Shown here: piece after piece, positions 55,564-64,000 of the stretch
How the letters are laid out: each line of letters starts with the position of its first letter
Position numbering within the stretch: the first letter of the stretch is position 1
Origin: Kappaphycus alvarezii
Taxonomy: Eukaryota > Rhodophyta > Florideophyceae > Gigartinales > Solieriaceae
Direction: 5' to 3'
DNA: 64,000 nucleotides
Assembly: GCA_002205965.3 (NCBI GenBank)
Contig: NADL03000450.1
Location: forward strand, 248,001 to 312,000
Made by a program: the position numbers and the translations under genes
Notes under the pieces: generated by a model
Databases searched by the model: none
Seen by the model: only the letters and a program-made list of their open reading frames with translations
Told to the model about the DNA's origin: nothing

Positions 55564-56760
55564 TTCCTTTTCACCGTTACCGGAGCACTACTCGACGACG
55601 TAACACGGGATTTCATCGTCGAGCGGTTCCAGCTCCACGTCTGCCCGAAGTCGGGACAGACCGTCTGAAGGTTGATGCCTTACACGGGACGGTACTATAT
55701 TTCGTATTAAAATACCGCAAGAAGGAGACGCCAGTGCGCGAGCCTTCTCGATGCATCGGAGAAATTCAGGATCCAGCGAAGGGCATATGATCTGTTCTCA
55801 GGGTAAAGCGGCCACCGTACAGGTATGGGTGAAGCGTGAGCATAGCCATACCACATCGAGACATTCCGTTCTGAGGCGGTGTAACTCCGTTCAGCGTTGG
55901 TTAAGCTGCGACTCCCATATCGATGAGGAGTCTGTCTCTGTCCGGCCGTTCCTGCAACAGAAAACAGCCGTCCCTGGTTTGCAGGAGTCGGTATCCGAAG
56001 TATAACGGAAACTGGAACGCGGCAAGGCGAGGATCGGAGGGGAGACCAAAACGTTGTTTCAATGCCGAGAAAGCGGAATAATATGCGTCGTCAAATGTCT
56101 CCCAATCGGTGGGTTTTCTTTTCTTGTCTTCCGGTTTAAGCTGAGTGGCGATACGCGCGAAATTCATGACGAAGCGGCGATGGATGCTGCACATACCGAG
56201 AAACGAACGAAGTCCCGTTATGCTCATCGGAAGTCGCGGATTCCGAATGGCTTCGGTGTTCTTTTGGTTCACCTCTAGCCGCCCGTGCTTGATCGTGTGT
56301 ACGAAAAACGCGACTTCGGGATTGAAGAACGAACACTTTTCGAGGCGCAGCCGAAACTGCAGTATCAGTCAGCAAATGAAGAACTTCCCGCACATGTCGG
56401 AAATGATCCTCCAGGTTGTTGTATTTTATTATCACGACGTCTAAGTAGACGAGCGCGAACAGCCATTTGACACGGGAAAGGATGATATCCACTGCCCTTT
56501 GGAAGGGGCGGGGACGTTCTTCAACCCAAAGGGAATTCGGCGAAATCGGTAAGTTCCATAGTGCGTAATGAGCGTTGTCTTATCATGATTCTCCTCGGCA
56601 ACTTCGACTTGCCAATAACCCGAATTACAGGCTAACTTACCGAGAAAGGTTGCGTCCCGGAGTGAGTCTATGCACTTTTCCATCAACGGAATCTGGAAAA
56701 TATCGCGACGAGTAACCGCGTTGAGTCGGCGATAGTCTAAAAAAAGTGTAGCTTATCGTC
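55564..56760 (-). pseudogene. Ty3/gypsy reverse transcriptase and RNase H region
   Basis: On the minus strand, LDYRRLNAVTRRDIFQIPLM (about 56750-56690) is the entry to the RT palm. The motif A position reads LGKLACNSGYWQVEV, with alanine where aspartate is expected. YRFRRIPFGLKN follows. The YLDD position reads LVYLDVVIIK (about 56455-56425), with valine replacing the second aspartate. The connection LRSFLGMCSIHRRFVMNFAR (about 56220-56155) and an AFSALKQRFGLPSDPRLAAF stretch lead into RNase H. Loss of both key aspartates and several frame changes indicate an inactive polymerase. Family order and spacing are otherwise normal. Confidence 0.7.
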
Positions 56761-57977
56761 TTTATTCGAGATTAGGACGAATGGGCCTGACCACTCCGAC
56801 TGTGCGATCTCGATGACTTTATCCGCGAAAATTCGCCCTATCTCCTTCTGCTGAAATTCTCGACCTCAGTGACCTGACCTGTATGGAGCTTGGTGCACCG
56901 GTTTCGCTCCCGATACTAACTCGATTCGGTGTTTTGCCGCTGCGATACATCCGAGATCACCGGACCAGATCGAGCGGAATTCTTACAACAGGCGGTAAAC
57001 TTGTGCACGAACGAACTCTTCCTCGTAACCGATCTTGACGGACTGCTTCCAGTCATCTTCCGACTTCTCGGTTTTGACAACATCAAATCATCATTTACCG
57101 ATTGAAAGGTTTAAATTGCTCATCCTCCCTCCTTGGACTGGGGGTTCTCCAAATCAGGTGACAGTGAGTTGGTATAATTAGGGGAATTAGAATCCGAAGT
57201 AGCGATAAGTACTCCAGCAGGGACTTGGAGGTCCAGAGAGATTACCGTAAGCTTTGGTAGCTTCACTGGGCGGTCGGAGAAGTTCGACACTAGTACTTTG
57301 AACGTTTTGTTTGGTATTATGTTCATAATGCCGGTGGCTATCAGGGTCATAGTATGATGGACCAACTTCGGGTGGTTCTGTAAGAACCGGGAACCACCGA
57401 CTTCGGTTGTTCCCTCCGCATGAATTTGACTCATGGGCGGAATCTCAACGAGTTTCGCAAGGCGGAACTTGTTCGACACAGTGCTCGTCGGTATGGTTGA
57501 TAAGATTGGCCTGAGGTCTTGTCCCGAGAGAAATTGGTTCCCTTCTTTCGCGGCACTGCGTCGTCCCAACGATGCATACAGAAGGCGTCGTTCCGACTAT
57601 GAATACGGAAGGCGCGTTCTAAAATATCACCTTCCGGTATCTGAGGAGATTTCCTTGACGTGGCGGTCAATAAAAGAGGTTCCGAGTATCAAGTCGGTAG
57701 AAAGATTCGCGACGACCAGAAAGGGAACCGAACCTTTAATTGGCCGACAGACACAATCAAGGGATAAAACAGAGAACGGAGAGGCGTTGCTTATTAGCAG
57801 AAAATTGGGGCGGTACCGATATCGGCGAACATTCGGCAACCAAGATGCGGGTATCTTTCGGGCACTGACGAGGTTCGGTCCAGCACCGGTATCCAACACT
57901 GCATTTCGGGAAAGCATGAACTGCAGGAGAGGCCGATATTGACGTCTACCTTGTAGTTCTGCTTTTTCAGGAAGCAT
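56761..57977 (-). pseudogene. Ty3/gypsy aspartic protease and linker
   Basis: On the minus strand, the frame 57977-57627 holds AVLDTGAGPNLVSARKI (about 57905-57850), the retropepsin DTGA motif. It continues with FLVVANLSTDLILGTSFIDR (about 57730-57670), where ILGTSFI is the family's second signature. A linker frame 57569-57120 (KLVEIPPMSQIHAEGTTEVG and beta-strand-like IPNKTFKVLVSNFSDRPVKL) resembles the protease-RT spacer of gypsy polyproteins. Decay beyond it (56761-57119) is too strong to follow. Confidence 0.65.
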
Positions 57978-60453
57978 GCCTCCATCTTAACGTCGTTTTC
58001 GAGCATACAGTCAAGCGAAAGAATAGGAATAACGTAAACGTCCGAAAAAACATGAAACCCCTGGCGTGAGGTGGAGAGGAGGTCCAGCGTCTCAACAGTC
58101 CATGTTACTCTTTTAAAGAGTCTTGCAGTGGCGTGGCGGGTTCTTCAGCACCGCGTATCGGTATGAACAGTTGGGATGTGTCTCCTGTGTCTTCTTCCAC
58201 GTCGTTAACCGAATCTCTGGGAGAGGGCGGGGGCGTGTTCCGACGCGTGTAACCAGCACGTCCAGTGCCTTGTTCATTACCGCAGCGTCGGTCGGCGGGA
58301 AGAGCTTGGAAATTTTGCTCCCGAATAGCCATGATGCGGTCGGGTTGGGCGGGGTCCGTGACTAAATCACAAACAGTGTGGTCGGTAGACAAGAAAATCT
58401 GGCACCGGGTGATAGCCGATCCTTGCAATTCGAACTTTTCACCTCCGGAGATTTCGTAAATCGGGGCTAGGCAACCGACTGCGGAGTAGGCAAAGTGTCT
58501 CCAATTATGGTTGTAGATACTATGGGACTCCGAACCGTTGTCGGTGGACTACTTCCTTGGTAGAACAGTGCGAGGACGTCAACTTCCGCGTCCTCGACTT
58601 CGTGCGAGCCTGAATCGCTATCAGATTCAACGGTAAACGCATCATTCATCCGGAACGCCACCTTCTTCGCATTCCGGCTATCAAGGAAGGAAAGGAGTAC
58701 AGTAACCCTGCGTAGTGCGCAATACGATGATCCGAGTCCTCGTGGATAACGAACTACAGACTTATATTACGGTCTTAGATGGTCGGTTGCATAATTGCGC
58801 AATTTTCTCCTAGTGGACGGTAGCACACCTTCTACGAAGAAATCCTCCATTCTTTCTCCAGAGAAAATAGTACCACAGCGTAATTCCTTCTTTCACAACT
58901 CACTGGAGAAGTCTTGCTCCGCCATTGCGGTACTCTGTCGACTCCGCTCGACTTCCCACAAGGTTTCCTCCATTGCGTCATCGGTTGCAGGAGTTATAGG
59001 AGGAAGTTGACCAGCTCCTTCTACGAGGTCAACATATCATATAGGCTGGCATCGATGGACATCTTCGCTCCCTACAATCGTTTTTGCACCACGGAAACGG
59101 AATGCCCGGTGATTAATTACTCCTTAGACTATACGTCGGCTCCTTCCGAGACATCGTTCGCGTCGCAAGCGTCCCTAAATCTTGTGAGGAAATCTAACAC
59201 CGTGATCGGTTCACTACCGGAAAATGTTCGATCTCGCATCTGAACAGACAACCTCTTCTGTGTTTTTTCGAGGTTGGGACCGATCGACTAGGTGTAGTTC
59301 TGGCTTCGGTTCCCCAATTGGTACAGCCTTTATTCTATTATACAGCCTGTAATCTACTGTACAGCCTTCTTAAAATTACTTGCATCGGTGGTATTACTTC
59401 CAATTTGCGGTTCCTCCGCGAATGCCGATAATGAATTCGGAGTCACCAGAACTGTACCCAACGTCTGACTTGCTCAACTGCACCAACTCCGAGTTTTCTG
59501 ATGACGAGTCATAGTCCTTCTTCTTCTTTCGGCGGCTTTAGCCCTCGCGGACTTTGCGATTACGGCTACGACGACGCCCGCGCTTGGAGTCCCGCTCACT
59601 TCGGCGGTTATTCCGGCGTCGGTAGGCGTCATCTTCTGAGTCGGACCCTCTGCCTCATCGGGGTCCTTACCACTTTCAGGGATGGCATGGAGTTATACAA
59701 TATTCACTTCGTCATCGGTGTAATCCTGCCGTAAAGGGGGTTCTGCGGGTAAAGCACATGCTATCTTGACATCCGAGAAATCGGGATTGTTGTTTTGGGG
59801 GCACGGGGGAACTTCCCGGGACTCTGCCTTCATTGCTCCGATTTTAGCGGAATCTTGATTCTCTTCTGCAAGAAAATAGAGGACTATGCGAGGCACTACA
59901 CCGGGAAGCGGACTATCCGGCACAGAGGGATACAGGTACCGGTAGAAGATGTGCTTCGCTACAGCTGCCGATAACTCGGGGATACGTTGCTGGTCTTGCT
60001 CATGCATCAGGCGTTCAACCCGTTGACGGACAGCGCTATCACCTAATCAACTCGGGAGCTGATTTTCATCTAGCCACTGGGTGACGCGGGGCATGACGTG
60101 TTCCACCAAAAGCCAAGACCAGTTGGCCGTATTTTCGAGTTGCGGATCCGGGGGACTTCCTGTGTAGCGGAAGCTGCCTTGTTCATATTCCGAGGTGTTG
60201 ATAGACGAGTAGACTTGGCTTGCCTTGTCCGATGGAATGGTTTGGGATTTTTCAAACGTGACAAAGCACCGAGACCAAAAATGAGAAGGCTCCGTTGCGA
60301 GCTTGTATCTCCGTTGTCTGCGGCAGGCTGCGGCGGTTCGGTTGATATTACACCTTCTGGTTTCAACCAAAACTTCCACGGAGAAGCGAATTTCGGAACA
60401 GCGGTTTTCTCAATGGTTTCACTTCTTTCACAACGTGATCTTGCTCTGAGCAA
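57978..60453 (-). pseudogene. Ty3/gypsy gag and gag-pol junction region
   Basis: Minus-strand frames 60453-60070, 60379-60047, 60007-59693, 58661-58467 and 58428-58105 lie in order between the LTR-like sequence and the protease. The reading VEHVMPRVTQWLDENQLPS (about 60105-60050) and acidic, serine-rich stretches (ESDSDSGSHEVEDAEVD) are protein-like but carry no zinc knuckle I can confirm. Plus-strand frames here are shadows. Assignment to gag rests on position. Confidence 0.45.
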
Positions 60454-60552
60454 ACCGAAAAAAGGCTCTAGGTCGGGGGAACAAAATGTGGGATAAATCC
60501 CCGTTAGAGATCACCGAAAGCGTCGGCAGCGCAGGCTCGTAAACGTAGATAC

Positions 60553-60878
60553 TGTAATACAACTGGGATCAAAAGAGGGGACGCAGGTGAAAAAGGAAGG
60601 GCGACAAAAGCCCAGGGTGGCGATGAATCCGTCTTAGACGCGCATCTTAGCGGTAAATAGTGGAAAGACCGAAAAAGGGGGCGACGAGAGGGAAAACTAA
60701 GCGTGAACGAAGGCTTACCGAGGACGGCTTACCATGAAGGAATGGTTAGCAGGTAATAATGCCTTACCCTTACTGTCGGCAGTTGGGGTCAGCGGCAGCC
60801 TTATAAACAGGCCCACCCTGGGGGTCTAGACCCCAAATAAATATCTACAGTAAGATAATAAGTATCTTACTACTTACA
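60553..60878 (-). repeat. Candidate 5' LTR of the gypsy element
   Basis: Bounded by TGTAATAC at 60553 and ACTTACA at 60872-60878 (TG...CA on either strand). In the element's orientation it has a TATA-like TTTATAAGG (about 60805) and lies directly upstream of gag. An inverted stretch AGTAAGATA / TATCTTACT lies at 60849-60871. No second copy was found at the 3' end near 54 kb, so the element may be truncated. Confidence 0.4.
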
Positions 60879-61314
60879 GAAAGCTACATCACACTGTCAA
60901 GTACAATAAATAAGTATCACCGGCAATCCGTATCGCACATGGGTAACTAACTAGTGCCAATTCCCGTAAACGGTCATCTAACTGTACTACCTCCGCAATT
61001 ATACTATAGTTTCGCCTCTTTCGGTCCTCAGCCAAGATTAGATTACTTTCTGCTAGACTCTGTGGAATTTACTAAAGAGTCTCATTAAGTTTCAAGTCTT
61101 GAAGTCTATATTTCTCATCTGCTTTCTTCCTTTTGATTCCTTTAGGTCTAAATTAACATTTTTCGTCCGAGAAAACCACTGCAACCATTTCAATCTCCTT
61201 GCCATCATTGAACGGATTAAACCTCACAATTCACTCCATCATTTCTATTTTCTTGTCTTGTGTCCCTTCCAACTGATTCTGTAGGAAATACACTGCTGCT
61301 ACCCTTCGAAGGTG
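60879..61314. other. No gene recognised
   Basis: AT-rich flank of the gypsy element. The frame 61099-61284 is short and hydrophobic and cannot be supported. Confidence 0.3.
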
Positions 61315-61590
61315 TTAATCTGGAAGAGGATCTACCATGCTTGTCCTCAAAATTGTCGCATAACGTATTAGCCTCATGGGTATAACCGACCACATCTTCC
61401 ATGCATTAAAATAACCCAAAAATTCCCCCCCAAAATTGTCATGTTTGCATAGAAAATCTGCCGTAGATATCCATTTGAACGGCTGAGTGTATGAAACTGT
61501 ACCGTCCTTATCCAACTTCACAGCCCTTTTCCTGTACTGTTTCTGGACTATGTTTTCAATCATTTCATCGTTGGCTCCGGATTTTTTCAT
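61217..61590 (-). CDS. Hypothetical protein, possibly one gene with a 1-base gap
   Basis: ATG at 61590 opens a basic N-terminal region (MKKSGANDEMIENIVQKQYR) followed by KWISTADFLCKHDN. At a run of seven C on the plus strand (about 61424-61430) or soon after, the frame can pass in the same +2 sense as in the host genes into MEDVVGYTHEANTLCDNFED, ending at 61217. Without a frame change it ends at 61315. No domain is recognised. It may be a host gene or retroelement gag. Confidence 0.3.
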
Positions 61591-61937
61591 ACCTCTCACC
61601 TTTGCACGAGCAACAATAAATTGTTGAACTTCTCACACGGGGCGGTGCCACGTGCTTTGCAAAGAAGGTGCCGTGCGCTTCACATTATATTTTTTGCGCC
61701 ATATTCTTTCAATTCTGGCCCACGTAGACTTCTCGCTTTTTTGCATCCTTTGTCTGACTGCTCAATCCATGCTTTGGCTAAGGCGAGAATTTATTTATAC
61801 GCTAATCCTTTTCCGCGCTCGCATCCCCTCAACTTCCCCATCCTTCTTTTGCGATCTCGAGAAGAGCGCGCAGTGCAAGAGTTGATATTGACGGAAGATT
61901 TTGAATGCGTACGAGTTCTGACGTCGAACTGTTCGCC

Positions 61938-62354
61938 CTAAGATGCGTGGTACTGGTGATGAAGATGTAAATGGAGGCCGTTTGTCGAATTGAGATGTAA
62001 AACTCGGTTGTTGTCCATGAGGAAGAGGGAATTGTGGCCGGGGTGTAGATGAATGGTGTACCTATAGCTATGACGCAGACATCGGCGGGAGTGGAAGCTG
62101 CTACAGGATGGAAGGATGAGAGGATGCTGCGGGAATATTCTAATGTTCGAGGTCTGGGTGAATAGCCGTTTTAACAGGAGCCCGTCGACATCGGCAAAAT
62201 GTGGCGGTGTAGGAGCTGTCAAGGTGCGGTCAAGGCGTTTTTGTTCCTCGGCGGAAGTATATGGCAGGAACAAACGGTCCTGCACAGAAAGCGAATAGAG
62301 AGCCGACAATGATTGGCAGTCGATATGTACAATATCAAATAAACTTTTGGACAT
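61938..62354 (-). CDS. Hypothetical 138-residue protein
   Basis: ATG-initiated frame reading MSKSLFDIVHIDCQSLSALY at the start, then SAEEQKRLDRTLTAPTPPHF, with a histidine-rich C-terminal third. The first 90 residues look like real protein; the histidine-rich end may be out of frame. It has no signal peptide or known domain. A plus-strand frame (61621-61941) abuts it at the 3' side. Confidence 0.35.
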   Translation of the reverse strand: MSKSLFDIVHIDCQSLSALYSLSVQDRLFLPYTSAEEQKRLDRTLTAPTPPHFADVDGLLLKRLFTQTSNIRIFPQHPLILPSCSSFHSRRCLRHSYRYTIHLHPGHNSLFLMDNNRVLHLNSTNGLHLHLHHQYHAS

Positions 62355-62848
62355 CGGTTTATATATCCATTTCTATATTGCACGGGCATAGAAATGAAAA
62401 AAGAGATTCAGTGTTGATTTGGAGACGCAAAATAGAAATTTTTCCTGATATTGATGCGAATAATTGGAGCATTTGTGAAATCTCTGTAATTTTGTTGAAT
62501 TAGAACAGTGGTAGTCTTGCTATTACTGCATTAATATCGAGGGTTTTGTATCAAAATTTGTGAACAGCATAGCAATACACTGTGTGCACAAACTTGAGCC
62601 ACGAATTGTTGCACAAATACAGTACGGGTGCTGGCATGGGAGGAAAGTTGACATTTTTATAACTGTTGGGACTGTTTTAATCAACATATTTTATTTTATT
62701 ACTGTTTAGAAGGATTTGAAAATTTGAGATGTCTATATAAACCTGTGTCTGAAGCTGCAGCCTGACCAGGGGCATCAACAACCAATTCAACCTTCGATTA
62801 CCTGATGTGCGCCCAACAACACACACCTGGTAAATAGACAAAGGTCTG
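62355..62848. other. No gene recognised
   Basis: AT-rich DNA upstream of the hypothetical minus-strand gene. Only one TACAGTACG motif (about 62619) is notable. Confidence 0.3.
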
Positions 62849-63280
62849 TCAGCGCTGCGAGTTCTTCCAATCTAACAGAAGGTCAAAATCTCTATAAGAT
62901 TTGCCTTTCTGTACGATTTCAAGCGTGGTATAATATTCTGTTTTACTCTGATCCTTCGGGATAACGCCCAGTCCCGGAGGTGAACAAAGAGGTAGCTTCG
63001 TCGAATAGGTTATCATAGAGGCGGCTGGGGCCATGTGGATGCGGTCAACAAGGATGGAGCAATTTTCACGGCGGCGGCCAAGAGCACGGGGGCAGTTGTG
63101 TCGGAAAACCAGTTTCGGGATTGCTAAAAGCTCCAGAAGGGCTCGAGTCCTGTGCTCTGCAGAGGGAGCGGATATAAAGCGTCACAAGACTGCGAAGTAT
63201 AAATCGTAAGCCGCAGCTTGGATTGGACGAACAAAAGAGGCGAGAACAGAGAAGGGCCGGAGAGGCGGGAACGGAAGGTG
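62849..63280 (-). pseudogene. LINE 5' coding fragment, homologous to 16.7-17.0 kb
   Basis: The reverse complement of about 63010-63280 aligns over roughly 250 bp with 16700-16990: a C/T-rich lead-in, CCAGTCCAAACCGCAGCCTA-like start, CAGAGCACA-GACTCGAGCCCT, ATCCCGAA-CT-GTTTTCCGACA and GAAGATTGCTCCA-CCTTGGTGACCGCATCC, with scattered changes. The encoded KIAPSLLTAST matches KIAPALVTASA of the plus-strand copy. The frame is broken and no RT domain follows, so it is a 3'-truncated or decayed copy. Confidence 0.6.
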
Positions 63281-64000
63281 AGGGGTCACTGATATGGTCC
63301 TGAAATTGGATTCACGACTGAGAAACTCATGCGTCAGGATCCATGTCTACATCGGGGGCGGAAATATGTTCAAAGAGACCATAGAAGTTGATTTAGGATG
63401 GTTTAGTAGGGAGCGGGGGGATGGAAGATTGGGCATTGGGAGCACCAAATGTAATACAGCCATCCGTTTGAGGCGGAACAGGGGCATTCTGCTCCGGGAA
63501 ATCAGGGAGAACGGACAGTTTGGCAAGTATTTTGGTATCGATGTCACAAAGGAGGTGGCAAAGGATCGAGCAGGATGGTATTTGCATTTTTCGTTTTGCA
63601 GGACAGAGATTTCGGAACGCAAAACTTTCCATACGGCAACGCGATCATCAGCCGAGATGTCAGTCTCTATATCTAGTGTACCGAAGAAGCTAAGTTTTGG
63701 TGCGTCGAGGTTGTCGGAATGCTGCACGGGGGCGCGGTAGGAGTCGTAGTAAGCATTGACGGTTCTTAAGTCGCGTTCCGCCTGTAGCATGCGCAACCAA
63801 GTTAGCCTTCGCGCTCCTTGGACGTGTGCTGTAATTAAAGGCACTGCTCTTGAATTCGAACAAGAAGTGGCGTTGATGACTTGGAGCAGACAGACGAAGG
63901 CCAACGGGCCCCAAATGAGTAAGTCGTGTAGATCATAAAATTTTAAAGTCAACACTATCCCAGAAATATGATGGGTATCGCAGAGGGGAATTGCCATTGA
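63281..64000 (-). CDS. Hypothetical protein near the window's right edge (63347-63997)
   Basis: ATG at 63997 starts a 216-codon frame to 63347, the longest unidentified frame in the window. It has a hydrophobic N-terminal stretch (DLLIWGPLAFVCLLQVINAT, about residues 26-45) that could be a membrane anchor. A helical middle (RLTWLRMLQAERDLRTVNAY) and ADDRVAVWKVLRSEISVLQN follow. The C-terminal third is proline and leucine rich and may be out of frame, since another minus-strand frame (63632-63393) overlaps it. A plus-strand frame (63294-63740) competes. It may be the 5' part of the neighbouring LINE copy, but the 16.7-kb copy has no matching sequence upstream. Not recognised. Confidence 0.35.

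Overview
This is a eukaryotic genomic window, AT-leaning and rich in transposon relics, with two small islands of ordinary genes. The best guess is an early-diverging fungus such as a chytrid. The reasons are very short intergenic distances in the gene islands, one credible 97-nt GT-AG intron, pyrimidine-rich leaders, and the mix of elements (Harbinger-like, DDE_1, Tc1/mariner, Ty1/copia, Ty3/gypsy and a LINE with a C-terminal Cys/His finger). A tyrosyl-DNA phosphodiesterase 2 homologue sits beside an RPA-interacting-protein homologue and a Scs7-type fatty acid hydroxylase, which argues against Dikarya. The taxon is inferred, not proven, and no tRNA or rRNA gene was seen.

Layout. 1-6.3 kb: tail of a Harbinger-like transposase, unidentified GC-rich ORFs, a decayed DDE_1 transposase and a LINE tail. 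6.3-16.6 kb: AT-rich desert with the ghost of a copia element on the minus strand. 16.7-19.4 kb: the best LINE copy (+). 20.0-26.0 kb: gene island one, with a 3-hydroxyisobutyrate-dehydrogenase-like gene (+) facing TDP2 (-), then a BTB-BACK gene (+) facing an F-box-like gene (-). 26.6-35.1 kb: an old copia element between two LTR-like repeats, with a nested GC-rich insertion. 35.1-38.3 kb: an unidentified segment. 38.3-43.2 kb: desert with a long hairpin. 43.3-44.4 kb: a mariner-like relic. 46.4-50.2 kb: gene island two, with fatty acid 2-hydroxylase (-) and an RPAIN-like gene (+) sharing a ~2 kb divergent upstream region. 50.2-53.6 kb: a duplicated non-coding block and more LINE tails. 54.2-60.9 kb: a Ty3/gypsy element on the minus strand. 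61-64 kb: unidentified ORFs and a LINE 5' fragment.

Two patterns cross these regions. First, four host genes (HIBADH-like, TDP2, BTB, FA2H) are broken by eleven frame changes, all in the same sense (one base missing each time), mostly at G/C runs, while the protein either side stays well conserved. That fits missing bases in the sequence read better than gene death. Second, a palindromic motif built on TACTGTACAGTA (pentamer ACAGT/ACTGT) is heavily clustered in the intergenic DNA of the two gene islands and sparse in the transposon deserts. It is the best candidate here for an undescribed regulatory or structural element.
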